NCBI GenBank assembly: GCA_016790425.1
Contig: JAEUPF010000123.1
Coordinates: 1-39,088 of the forward strand
Length of the DNA stretch: 39,088 bases
Direction: 5' to 3'
Source: Rubrivivax sp.
Lineage (GTDB): Bacteria; Pseudomonadota; Gammaproteobacteria; Burkholderiales; Burkholderiaceae_C
A program made the translations under genes and the position numbers. Under the pieces are notes generated by a model. That model ran no database searches. It was given only the letters and a program-made list of their open reading frames with translations, and was not told the origin of the DNA. Positions 8,652 through 16,023 of the stretch are shown here, one piece after another. Position 1 is the stretch's first letter. Each line of letters begins with the position of its first letter.

Positions 8652-8669
8652 ATAGAATGCATCGACTAT
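8652..8669. promoter_or_regulatory. Inverted repeat in the LysR/leuC-like divergent region
   Basis: ATAG (8652-8655) and CTAT (8666-8669) form a short dyad separated by 10 bases, between the divergent LysR and LeuC-like genes where a LysR operator is expected. TAGAAT (8653-8658) inside it also resembles a -10 box reading toward the LysR gene. The arms are only 4 bp, so this is a weak candidate. Confidence 0.3.
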
Positions 8670-8750
8670 CAGCCATGCGCGGCGCGCATGGGTTGCCGGC
8701 GTGCCCGGCGTGCCGCCGGCAGCGCCGCGCCGGCGGCGAGGGGCCGGCCG

Positions 8751-9647
8751 ATGAGACTGGAAGACCTGCGTGCCTTCATCCGCGTGGCCGAGTCGGGCAG
8801 CATCTCGCAGGCGGCCCTCGGGCTCGGCCTGACGCAGCCCTCGGTCAGCCGCCTGCTGGCGGCGCTGGAAGAAGAGTGCGGCACACGGCTGTTCCACCGC
8901 ACCGGGCGCGGGGTGCAGCTGACCGAGGCCGGTCAGGCGGCGCTGCCCAAGGCGCGCGCCATCGTTCTCGACGCCGACCGGCTCGTCGTCGACATGCGCG
9001 ACTTCGGCCAGTCACCCTCGGGCGTCGTCACCGTGGCCTTGCTGCCGTGGATGATGCAGCGCATCGCCGGCGACCTCTACGACGAGGTGCGCCGGGCCTA
9101 CCCGCGCATCGTGCTGCGCATGGCCGAGGGCCTGAGCAGCCGCAACGAGGAAGGGCTCGCCGATGGCCGCATCGACATCGCGCTCATCGGCCGCTATCGC
9201 GCCACGCCGGCGCGCGGCGAGGAGGTGCTGATCGACTCGCAGCTGGCATTGATCAGCCCGCGGCGGCCCGAGGCGGTGCCGAAGACGATCGCCTTCCGCG
9301 ACCTGGCATCGATCCCGCTGGTGCTGCCTTCGACGCAGCATCGGCTGCGCGCGGCCGTGGAGGCCGTGGCGCGCAGCCGGCGCGTGCACCTGAACGTCGT
9401 GGCCGAGGCCGATTCCTACGAGGCGCAGAAGGCGATCGTCCGCCGCCAGGGCTGCTGCATGCTGCTCAGCCCCGAGACAGCGCAGCACGACGTGGCCGGC
9501 GGCCAGTTCCACGCCCGCGAGATCATCCAGCCGCGCATGCCGCGCCTGGTGGTGATGTCGACCACCACGCACCGGCCGCTCAGCCGCGCGGCGCGCGGCG
9601 TGGCTGCCATCGTGCGGCGGCTGGTGCGCAAGGCGGCCGCGCGCTGA
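8751..9647 (+). CDS. LysR-family transcriptional regulator
   Basis: A 298-aa regulator. Residues 1-60 are the LysR winged helix-turn-helix (M-R-L-E-D-L-R-A-F-I-R-V-A-E-S-G-S-I-S then Q-A-A-L-G-L-G-L-T-Q-P-S-V-S-R-L-L); the rest is the periplasmic-binding-protein-like effector domain. ATG 8751 is supported by GAGGGG 7 nt upstream. It is divergent from the LeuC-like gene and so probably controls the operon 263-8610 in response to a carboxylate pathway intermediate. An in-frame ATG upstream (8688) would add an atypical Arg/Ala-rich tail and is rejected. Confidence 0.92.
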   Translation: MRLEDLRAFIRVAESGSISQAALGLGLTQPSVSRLLAALEEECGTRLFHRTGRGVQLTEAGQAALPKARAIVLDADRLVVDMRDFGQSPSGVVTVALLPWMMQRIAGDLYDEVRRAYPRIVLRMAEGLSSRNEEGLADGRIDIALIGRYRATPARGEEVLIDSQLALISPRRPEAVPKTIAFRDLASIPLVLPSTQHRLRAAVEAVARSRRVHLNVVAEADSYEAQKAIVRRQGCCMLLSPETAQHDVAGGQFHAREIIQPRMPRLVVMSTTTHRPLSRAARGVAAIVRRLVRKAAAR

Positions 9648-9659
9648 ACGCGGCCGCGG

Positions 9660-9679
9660 TCGAGCGCTTCAGCGCTCGA
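9660..9679. terminator. Bidirectional hairpin between convergent genes
   Basis: TCGAGCGC (9660-9667) and GCGCTCGA (9672-9679) form a perfect 8-bp stem with loop TTCA. The loop contains the stop codon of the leftward gene at 9669. No T-run follows on either side, so termination activity is an inference from position and symmetry. Confidence 0.45.
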
Positions 9680-10022
9680 ACGAGCCCCCGTCGCCCGTGT
9701 CCAGGTGCGGCGGGCAGCGGCCTTCGGCGGGCTCGCCCGTCTCCGGGTCGAGCCAGGTGTTGATGCCGATGGCGTCTTCGGCTTCGGCCAGTGCCAATGC
9801 AGCGGGATCCTGGTCGTCGCGCTCGCGGTCGGCGCGCGCCGCTTCGGCCGAAGGAAAAGGGCCGAACTGCTCGTGGCCGTTGCGGGCCACCCAGTACCAG
9901 CCGTCGGGGTGCAGCACGATGCCCTGCTCGGCGCCGTCGGCGCGGTGTTCTTCGATGACCGCCGCAGCCCCTTGGCGGCGCAGCGGGCGCGGGGGGCGCT
10001 GGGGCTTGGGGTGCTGAAGCAT
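9669..10022 (-). CDS. Conserved-looking hypothetical protein, 117 aa
   Basis: A small acidic, probably cytoplasmic protein with no membrane segment. The N-terminus is Pro/Arg-rich (about residues 1-20). A central segment G-W-Y-W-V-A-R-N-G-H-E-Q-F-G-P-F resembles short aromatic strand repeats seen in uncharacterised proteobacterial proteins, and the C-terminus carries N-T-W-L-D-P-E-T-G-E-P-A-E. ATG 10022 has AGGA 9 nt upstream. The gene is convergent with the LysR gene and divergent from thioredoxin 2. I do not recognise a function. Confidence 0.7.
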   Translation of the reverse strand: MLQHPKPQRPPRPLRRQGAAAVIEEHRADGAEQGIVLHPDGWYWVARNGHEQFGPFPSAEAARADRERDDQDPAALALAEAEDAIGINTWLDPETGEPAEGRCPPHLDTGDGGSFER

Positions 10023-10119
10023 CACGGGAAGTCCTTTCGTGGGCATGCTAATCCAGCCGGCGCGGTCGTGGCGTGTCGCGGCGGGCCCCCGGTGGCGGCG
10101 CGGCGCCTGTTCAGGCGGC

Positions 10120-10137
10120 GCTTGATGACCGTCAAGC
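10120..10137. promoter_or_regulatory. Palindrome upstream of trxC
   Basis: GCTTGA (10120-10125) and TCAAGC (10132-10137) form a 6-bp dyad with a 6-base spacer in the divergent promoter region of trxC. TGGAAT at 10152-10157 is a possible -10 box for trxC, about 30 bases before its start codon. A regulator cannot be named. Confidence 0.3.
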
Positions 10138-10188
10138 CGGCCCCATTTGCGTGGAATCCCGGCCAGACACCCACCACCCGAGCCCGCC

Positions 10189-10629
10189 ATGACGCACCTC
10201 GCCTGCCCGCAATGCGGCACCACCAACCGGCTGGCCGAAGACCGCCTGCGCGACGAACCCGTTTGCGGCCGCTGCGGCGCCGAGTTGATGGCCGCGCGGC
10301 CGGTGGCGCTGGCCGACGCGGTGTTCGACCCGTTCATCGCCGGCACCGAACTGCCGGTGCTGGTGGACTTCTGGGCCGAGTGGTGCGGCCCGTGCCGCAT
10401 GATGGCGCCGCAGTTCGAACAGGCCGCCGCGATGCTGCCGCAGGTGCGCTTCGCGAAAGTCGACACCGAAGCGAACCCGAAGGCGAGCGTGCGCAACCGC
10501 ATCCGCAGCATTCCGACGATGGTGCTCTACGCCGGCGGCCGCGAGGTGGCGCGGCGCAGCGGCGCGATGGCCGCCGCTGATCTCGTGCGCTGGGTGCAGG
10601 CCCAGGTCGCGCAGGCGCCGGCGGGCTGA
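10189..10629 (+). CDS. trxC: Thioredoxin 2
   Basis: A 146-aa cytoplasmic disulfide reductase. An N-terminal zinc-binding module with C6/C9 and C26/C29 distinguishes thioredoxin 2 from thioredoxin 1. The active site W-C-G-P-C is at 65-69 and the cis-proline loop is R-S-I-P-T-M-V-L-Y. Length matches the family (about 139-148 aa). ATG 10189 is the first start that gives the expected M-T-H-L-A-C-P-Q-C N-terminus. It is followed by a universal stress protein after 38 bases, and both fit a stress-response context. Confidence 0.95.
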   Translation: MTHLACPQCGTTNRLAEDRLRDEPVCGRCGAELMAARPVALADAVFDPFIAGTELPVLVDFWAEWCGPCRMMAPQFEQAAAMLPQVRFAKVDTEANPKASVRNRIRSIPTMVLYAGGREVARRSGAMAAADLVRWVQAQVAQAPAG

Positions 10630-10667
10630 GGAAGCCAGAAACCCATAAAACAACCCCGGAGAACCCC

Positions 10668-11129
10668 ATGCCCTACAAGCGTCTTCTCGTGCCCCTGGAC
10701 GAATCGGAAACCGCGCAGCGCGGCCTGGCCGAGGCGGTGACGCTGGCGCGCGCGCTCGGCAGCACGGTGGTGCTGCTGCACGCGGTGGAACTGGCGCCGA
10801 TGCTGCCGGAAGTGGCCACCGGCGAGGCGTGGCAAGCCATCGGCGAGGGCCTGAAGGCCAACGGCCAGCGCGTGCTCGATGCCGCCCGGCAGCGCCTGAG
10901 CGCCGCCGGCGTGCCGTGCGAGGCGGTGCTGCACGAAGCCGATGCCGGCCGGCCGGCCGACACCATCGTTGCCGAAGCCACCGCACAACACTGCGACCTC
11001 ATCGTCATGGGCACGCATGGCCGCCGCGGCATTGGCCGCGCGCTGCTCGGCTCCGACGCCGAGCTGGTGCTGCGCCAGAGCCCGGTGCCGGTGCTGCTGG
11101 TGCGCGGGCAAGGCAGCGCTGCCGGCTGA
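10668..11129 (+). CDS. Universal stress protein (UspA family)
   Basis: A 153-aa single-domain Usp. The N-terminal strand R-L-L-V-P-L-D-E-S and the nucleotide-binding signature G-T-H-G-R-R-G-I-G-R-A-L-L-G-S, followed by P-V-P-V-L-L-V-R, fit the G-2X-G-9X-G(S/T) pattern of ATP-binding Usp proteins. CGGAG precedes the ATG. It lies downstream of trxC and upstream of an NRAMP-family transporter on the same strand. The specific stress is unknown. Confidence 0.93.
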   Translation: MPYKRLLVPLDESETAQRGLAEAVTLARALGSTVVLLHAVELAPMLPEVATGEAWQAIGEGLKANGQRVLDAARQRLSAAGVPCEAVLHEADAGRPADTIVAEATAQHCDLIVMGTHGRRGIGRALLGSDAELVLRQSPVPVLLVRGQGSAAG

Positions 11130-11182
11130 AGCTTTCGCGCGGTTCCTGCCGCGCCGGGCATGAAGGCTGCCGAAGGGCAGCC

Positions 11183-12679
11183 GTGAATCGCACCATCGGC
11201 AAGGCGGCGCAGGCCGCGCTCGCAACGGAAGTGGCGAAGGCGGCGCAGGAAAGGGCCGCCGCAACGGTGCCGGCCGGGCCGGCCAGCGCACCGAGCCCAG
11301 CCACGGACAAGAAGCGCCGCCCGGGTCTCCTCGGCCGCCTGGGCCCCGGCCTCATCACCGGCGCCGCCGACGATGATCCCAGCGGCATCGCCACCTACAG
11401 CCAGGCCGGGGCGCAGTTCCGCTTCGGCCTGGCGTGGACGCTGTTGCTGACGACGCCGCTGATGATCGCCGTGCAGCTGGTCTCGGCGCGCATCGGCTAC
11501 GTCACGCGGCAGGGGCTCGCTGCCGGCATGTGCCGGCTGCTGCCGCGGCGCGCCGCGCTGGTGATCGTCGCGGCGCTGGTGGTGGCCAACACCATCAACA
11601 TCGCGGCCGACATCTCGGCCATGGCCGAGGCCACGCGCCTGCTGACCGGCGGCCCTTCATGGCCTTGGGTGCTGGCCTGGGGCGGCGCCTCGGCGGCGCT
11701 GCAGATCTACGCCTCGTACGAGCGCACCGTGCGCGTGCTCAAGTGGCTGACGCTGACGCTCTTCGCCTACGTGGCGGTGGTGCTCGTCATCGAGGTCCCG
11801 TGGCGGCGCGCGCTCGAGGAATCGGCGGCGCCGTGGCGCGCGCTGCCGCCGGGCTCGGCCAAGGCCTACGCGGCGATGGTGGTGGCGATGCTCGGCACGA
11901 CGATCTCGCCGTACCTCTTCTTCTGGCAGGCCACGCAGGAAGCCGAGGAGCACCGGCGCGCGGCGAAGGCGCCGACGCCTCACCCGGGCGGGCCCGCCGC
12001 CGAGCGGCACGGCGGGCACGACAAAACCGACAAGCGCGGCGGGCACGACAAGCACGACAAGGACGACAAGCAAGACCCGCAAGACCGGCACGGCAAGATG
12101 GCCGGGCGCCTGGCCGCGATCCGCCAGGACACGGTGCTCGGCATGCTGCTGTCCAACGCCGTCGCGCTGTGCATCGTCTTCTCGGCTGCGGTGGCGCTGA
12201 ACCTGGCCGGCCACACCGACATTCGCTCGGCCGCCGACGCCGCCGCGGCGCTGCAGCCGGTGGCCGGCGAGTTCGCGTTCGCGCTCTTTGCGCTGGGCAT
12301 CGTCGGCACCGGCGCCCTGGCCATTCCGGTGCTGGCCGGCTCGGCCGCCTACGCGGTGAGCGAGGTCTTCGGCTGGCGCGCCGGACTGTCGCGCCGCTTC
12401 CAGGACGCGCGCGGCTTCTACTCGATCATCCTGGCGGCCACGCTGCTGGGCACCGCGATGAGCCTGGTGCAGGTCGACGCGATGGCCGCGCTGGTGACGA
12501 GCGCGGTCATCAACGGCGTCATCGCCGTGCCGGTGATGGCGGTGATGCTGCTCATCGGCCGCTCGCGCCGGCTGCTGGGCGAGTTCGTCATCGGGCCGTG
12601 GCTGGCCGCCCTCGGCTGGGCGGCCACCGCGGTGATGGCCGCGGCGTCGCTGGCCATGTTCGCGACGATGTTCGGGTGA
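11183..12679 (+). CDS. NRAMP-family transporter, divergent metal site and His-rich loop
   Basis: A 498-aa polytopic inner-membrane protein of the NRAMP/SLC11 family (proton-coupled divalent cation uptake), with an N-terminal cytosolic tail of about 50 residues. The TM1 motif is DPSG (65-68) instead of DPGN, and TM6 reads T-I-S-P-Y (240-244) where MntH has V-M-P-H. The metal-coordinating Asn and Met are thus replaced, as in non-manganese members of the family. Between TM6 and TM7 is an inserted hydrophilic loop (about 257-305) with seven His and many Asp/Lys. The start is GTG 11183 with GAAGGG 6 nt upstream; no in-frame ATG fits. It follows the Usp gene by 53 bases. Confidence 0.85.
   Translation: MNRTIGKAAQAALATEVAKAAQERAAATVPAGPASAPSPATDKKRRPGLLGRLGPGLITGAADDDPSGIATYSQAGAQFRFGLAWTLLLTTPLMIAVQLVSARIGYVTRQGLAAGMCRLLPRRAALVIVAALVVANTINIAADISAMAEATRLLTGGPSWPWVLAWGGASAALQIYASYERTVRVLKWLTLTLFAYVAVVLVIEVPWRRALEESAAPWRALPPGSAKAYAAMVVAMLGTTISPYLFFWQATQEAEEHRRAAKAPTPHPGGPAAERHGGHDKTDKRGGHDKHDKDDKQDPQDRHGKMAGRLAAIRQDTVLGMLLSNAVALCIVFSAAVALNLAGHTDIRSAADAAAALQPVAGEFAFALFALGIVGTGALAIPVLAGSAAYAVSEVFGWRAGLSRRFQDARGFYSIILAATLLGTAMSLVQVDAMAALVTSAVINGVIAVPVMAVMLLIGRSRRLLGEFVIGPWLAALGWAATAVMAAASLAMFATMFG
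12011..12051 (+). repeat. Direct repeat encoding Gly-Gly-His-Asp-Lys in the NRAMP loop
   Basis: GGCGGGCACGACAA occurs at 12011-12024 and again at 12038-12051, a 27-nt period that preserves frame and encodes GGHDKTDKR then GGHDKHDKD. It suggests the loop grew by tandem duplication. Confidence 0.8.
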
Positions 12680-12739
12680 CGATGGCGCCGTAGCGCGAAA
12701 GCGCGGGCCGCCGCGCGCCGGGTCCTGGATCGAGTCTCC

Positions 12740-12745
12740 AATAAT
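12740..12745 (+). promoter_or_regulatory. Candidate -10 box of the HlyD-ABC operon
   Basis: AATAAT (12740-12745) matches TATAAT at five positions and is one of very few AT-rich spots in this stretch, 49 bases before the HlyD start codon. No clear -35 box is visible. Confidence 0.35.
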
Positions 12746-12793
12746 GCGCGTGCCGCGCGCGGCGTGTGCCGAAGCGCGGCGAGGAGACCGGGG

Positions 12794-13768
12794 ATGACGA
12801 TCGATGCGCAACCGGCCCGCGGCATCGGCGTGCTGGTGGCGGCGCTGCTGCTCGCGGCGTGCTCTGGCGAGGCGACGCCGCCGTGGTCGGGCTATGTCGA
12901 GGGCGAGTTCGTCTACGTGTCTTCGCCGCTGGCCGGCACGCTGACCCGCCTGGCCGTGCAGCGCGGCCAGACGGTGGCGCGCGGCGCACCGCTGTTCGCG
13001 CTCGATGCCAGCAGCGAACGCGATGCGCGCGACGAGGCGGCCGCGCGGCTGGCCACGGCGCGCGCGCAGGCCGCCAACACCACCAAGGGGCGGCGCAGCG
13101 ACGAGATCGCCGTCACGCAGGCGCAGCTGGCGCAGGCGCGGGCGCAGGCCGAGCTGGCCGATGCCGAGCTGGCGCGCCGGCGCGCGCTGGTGGCGCAGAA
13201 CTTCATCTCCGCCGCGCAGCTGGACGATGCGCGGGCAGCCGCCGAGCAGGCGCGCGCCCATGTCGCCGAACTGCAAGCGGCGCTGCGCGTGGCGCAACTG
13301 CCGGCGCGCAGCGACGAGCGCGCCGCCGCCCAGGCCACAGCGCAGGCGGCTTCGGCCGCGCTGGCGCAAGCCGCGTGGCGCGAGCAGCAGAAGGAGCAGA
13401 ACGCGCCGGCCGACGCACTGGTGAGCGACACATTCTTCCAGGTGGGCGAGTGGGTCGGCGCCGGCCAGCCGGTGGTGGCGCTGCTGCCGCCGGCGGGAAC
13501 GCGGGCCCGGTTCTACGTGGCCGAGGCCGAGGTCGGCGCCATCGCGCCCGGGCAGCGCGTGCTGATCCAGTGCAGCGGCTGCGGCGCGCCGATTCCCGGC
13601 CGCATCGAGCGCGTCGCCACGCAGCCCGAGTACACGCCGCCGGTCATCTACTCCAACGCGCAGCGCTCGCGGCTCGTGTTCATGGTCGAGGCGCGCCCGG
13701 ACGCTGCCGATGGCCTGCGGCTGAAGCCGGGGCAGCCCGTGGACGTGCGGCGGGCGCCGGCGCCCTGA
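12794..13768 (+). CDS. HlyD-family periplasmic adaptor lipoprotein
   Basis: A 324-aa membrane fusion protein. The N-terminal signal has a lipobox L20-A-A-C23, so it is probably a lipoprotein anchored in the inner membrane. A biotinyl-lipoyl-like half motif, V-Q-R-G-Q-T-V-A-R-G-A-P-L-F-A-L-D, leads into an Ala-rich coiled coil (about 75-195), then the returning lipoyl half and a beta-barrel segment. Domain order matches YbhG/YhiI-type adaptors. GAGGAG lies 7 nt before ATG 12794. It is the first gene of a three-gene exporter operon with the ATPase (13797) and permease (14836); the cargo is unknown. Confidence 0.9.
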   Translation: MTIDAQPARGIGVLVAALLLAACSGEATPPWSGYVEGEFVYVSSPLAGTLTRLAVQRGQTVARGAPLFALDASSERDARDEAAARLATARAQAANTTKGRRSDEIAVTQAQLAQARAQAELADAELARRRALVAQNFISAAQLDDARAAAEQARAHVAELQAALRVAQLPARSDERAAAQATAQAASAALAQAAWREQQKEQNAPADALVSDTFFQVGEWVGAGQPVVALLPPAGTRARFYVAEAEVGAIAPGQRVLIQCSGCGAPIPGRIERVATQPEYTPPVIYSNAQRSRLVFMVEARPDAADGLRLKPGQPVDVRRAPAP

Positions 13769-13796
13769 GCCCGATGTCAGGACGCACGAGCGGCGC

Positions 13797-14801
13797 ATGA
13801 ACCCGCAAGCCGAAGCGGCCATCGACGTCACCGGCCTCACCAAGCGCTACGGCGGCCGCGCCGTCGTCGACGACCTGGGGCTGCGCGTCGCGCGCGGCCG
13901 CATCTGCGGCTTCCTCGGCCCCAATGGCAGTGGCAAGACGACGACCATCCGCATGCTGTGCGGGCTCCTCGAGCCCGACGCCGGGCGCGGCACCTGCCTC
14001 GGCCTGGACATCATCACCCAGGGGCAGCAGATCCGCCGCCAGGTCGGCTACATGACGCAGCGCTTCGGGCTGTACGAGGACCTGTCGATCCGCGAGAACC
14101 TGGATTTCGTCGCTCGCCTGTACGAACTGCCGCGGCGGCGCGAAGCGGTGGACCGTACGCTCGAGCGGCTCGGCCTCGCTGCACGGCAGGCGCAGCTCGC
14201 CGGCACGCTCTCGGGTGGCTGGAAGCAGCGGCTCGCGCTGGCCGCGTGCCTGATGCACGAGCCGCGCCTGCTGCTCCTGGACGAACCGACGGCCGGCGTC
14301 GACCCGAAGGCGCGGCGCGAGTTCTGGGACCAGATCCACGGCCTGGCGGGCGAGGGCATCACCGTGCTCGTCTCGACGCACTACATGGACGAGGCCGAGC
14401 GCTGCCACGAGCTGGTCTACATCGCCTACGGCAGGGCGCTGGCGCGCGGCACGCAGGCCGAAATCATCCGCGACGCCGCGCTTGTCGTCTGGGCCTTGCG
14501 CGGCGGCAGCGAGCAGGAACTGCCGGCGCTGGTGCAGGCGCTGAAGGCGGCGCCAGGCGTGCTCAGCGTGGCCGCGTTCGGCAACGCGCTGCACGTGGCC
14601 GGGCGCGACGCCGCGCAGCTCGAAGCCGCCATCGCGCCCTATCGGGGCCGGCCGGGCCTGGTGTGGGAACGCGCCGAGGCGAACCTGGAAGACGTGTTCA
14701 TCAGCCTCATCGGCACTGCGCGCGACGACGCCGACGGAAGCGCCCGCGCTGAACCTGGGGTTCGCGCCCGCGCCGAGCGCGGCGGCGCTGCCGCGGGCTG
14801 A
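13797..14801 (+). CDS. ABC exporter ATP-binding subunit
   Basis: A 334-aa ATPase of the drug/lipid exporter type (YbhF/CcmA-like). Walker A G-P-N-G-S-G-K-T-T is at 41-49, the signature LSGGW at 138-142 (Trp where Gln is usual), Walker B L-L-L-L-D-E at 158-163 and an H-loop V-S-T-H-Y-M-D-E-A follows. It has one nucleotide-binding domain, so the functional pump should be a dimer with two copies of the permease. The C-terminal tail is Arg/Ala-rich. It starts 28 bases after the adaptor gene; the ribosome binding site is weak. Confidence 0.93.
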   Translation: MNPQAEAAIDVTGLTKRYGGRAVVDDLGLRVARGRICGFLGPNGSGKTTTIRMLCGLLEPDAGRGTCLGLDIITQGQQIRRQVGYMTQRFGLYEDLSIRENLDFVARLYELPRRREAVDRTLERLGLAARQAQLAGTLSGGWKQRLALAACLMHEPRLLLLDEPTAGVDPKARREFWDQIHGLAGEGITVLVSTHYMDEAERCHELVYIAYGRALARGTQAEIIRDAALVVWALRGGSEQELPALVQALKAAPGVLSVAAFGNALHVAGRDAAQLEAAIAPYRGRPGLVWERAEANLEDVFISLIGTARDDADGSARAEPGVRARAERGGAAAG

Positions 14802-14835
14802 GGCCGGCTGAGCCGCGAGTGCTGCCGCCGCCGCG

Positions 14836-15969
14836 ATGAAGCGCTTCTCCTTCGGCCGCACGCTGGCGGTGTTCATCAAGGAAGTGCAGCAGATGCTGCG
14901 CGACCGGCTGACCTTCGCGATGGCCATCGGTGTGCCGGTGCTGCAACTCGTCCTCTTCGGCTACGCGATCAACACCGACCCCCGGGGCCTGCCGACGACA
15001 CTGGTCGTGCACGACAGCGGTCCGATGGCGCGCACGCTGGTGGCGGCGATGCAGAACACCGGCTACTTCAAGGTCACGCACCACAGCGCCAGCGAGGCCG
15101 AAGGCGAGGCGCTGCTCGACGGCGGCGAGGTGCAGTTCATGGTGGCGATCCCGCCGGACTTCTCGCGCCGCGTGGTGCGCGGCGAGCGGCCGGCGATGCT
15201 GGTGGCCGTCGATGCCACCGATCCGTCGGCCTCGGGCACCGCATTGGCTGCGCTGGCGACGCTGGCGAGCCAGGCGCTGACGCCGGAACTGACCGGCCCG
15301 CTGCGCTCGCTGCAGCCGGGTCCGCCGCCATACGAGATCCGCGTGCATCGCCGCTACAACCCCGAAGGGCTGTCGCGCTTCAACATCGTGCCCGGGCTCA
15401 TCGGCACCATCCTGACGATGACGATGGTGATGCTGACGGGCCTGGCGATGACGCGCGAACGCGAGCGCGGCACGATGGAGAACCTGCTCGCCACGCCGGT
15501 GCGGCCGTTCGAGGTGATGGTGGGCAAGATCGCGCCGTACGTGGCGATGGGCTACATCCAGCTCGGCGTGATCCTGCTGGCGGCGTGGTGGCTCTTCGAG
15601 GTGCCGATGTTCGGCAGCCTGACGCTGCTGCTGGCGATGATCGGCGTGTTCATGCTCGCCAACCTGGCGGTGGGCTTCACCTTCAGCACGCTGGCCAAGA
15701 ACCAGCTGCAGGCGATGCAGATGACGTTCTTCTTCTTCCTGCCCTCGATGCTGCTGTCGGGCTTCATGTTCCCGTTCCGCGGCATGCCCGAGTGGGCGCA
15801 ATGGATCGGCGAGGTGCTGCCGCTGACGCACTTCCTGCGCATCGTGCGCGGCATCATGCTCAAGGGCAACGGCGTGGCGCAGACGCTGCCCGAGCTGTGG
15901 CCGATGCTGGCGTTCCTGGCCGTCGCCGGCGCGGTGGCGCTCAAGCGCTACCGGCAGACGCTCGATTGA
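14836..15969 (+). CDS. ABC-2 type exporter permease
   Basis: A 377-aa membrane protein with one N-terminal transmembrane helix, a large periplasmic domain (about 45-175) and five or so C-terminal helices, the ABC2_membrane_3 arrangement of YbhS/YbhR/YhhJ. The family's cytosolic coupling segment M-T-R-E-R-E-R-G-T-M-E-N-L-L-A-T-P is clear. It ends the HlyD-ATPase-permease operon. YbhGFSR-like systems have two permeases, whereas only one is encoded here, implying a homodimer. Confidence 0.92.
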   Translation: MKRFSFGRTLAVFIKEVQQMLRDRLTFAMAIGVPVLQLVLFGYAINTDPRGLPTTLVVHDSGPMARTLVAAMQNTGYFKVTHHSASEAEGEALLDGGEVQFMVAIPPDFSRRVVRGERPAMLVAVDATDPSASGTALAALATLASQALTPELTGPLRSLQPGPPPYEIRVHRRYNPEGLSRFNIVPGLIGTILTMTMVMLTGLAMTRERERGTMENLLATPVRPFEVMVGKIAPYVAMGYIQLGVILLAAWWLFEVPMFGSLTLLLAMIGVFMLANLAVGFTFSTLAKNQLQAMQMTFFFFLPSMLLSGFMFPFRGMPEWAQWIGEVLPLTHFLRIVRGIMLKGNGVAQTLPELWPMLAFLAVAGAVALKRYRQTLD

Positions 15970-16023
15970 ACGGCGCCCCGGGCGCCCGCGGTGCCCGCTG
16001 CCGGCGACCACCGCCGAAGCGGC

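Noticed and set aside
5024-8662. Single 1212-codon leftward frame apparently fusing the TcuA-like gene to upstream sequence
   Set aside because: Only the part below 6529 encodes the flavoprotein. The rest runs out of frame through the LeuC- and LeuD-like genes and is Arg-rich nonsense; the real genes have their own starts and an ATGA overlap.
12011-12095. CRISPR-like or other regulatory repeat
   Set aside because: Only two imperfect units, in frame, within a protein loop; there are no spacers and no cas genes in the window.
11657-13843. 728-codon leftward frame over the NRAMP and HlyD genes
   Set aside because: Low-complexity Arg/His/Gly protein antisense to two well-supported genes.
15972-15986. 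GGCGCC-CCG-GGCGCC hairpin between the permease and SDR genes as a terminator
   Set aside because: The stem is only 6 bp with no T-run; such GC palindromes are common by chance in this sequence.
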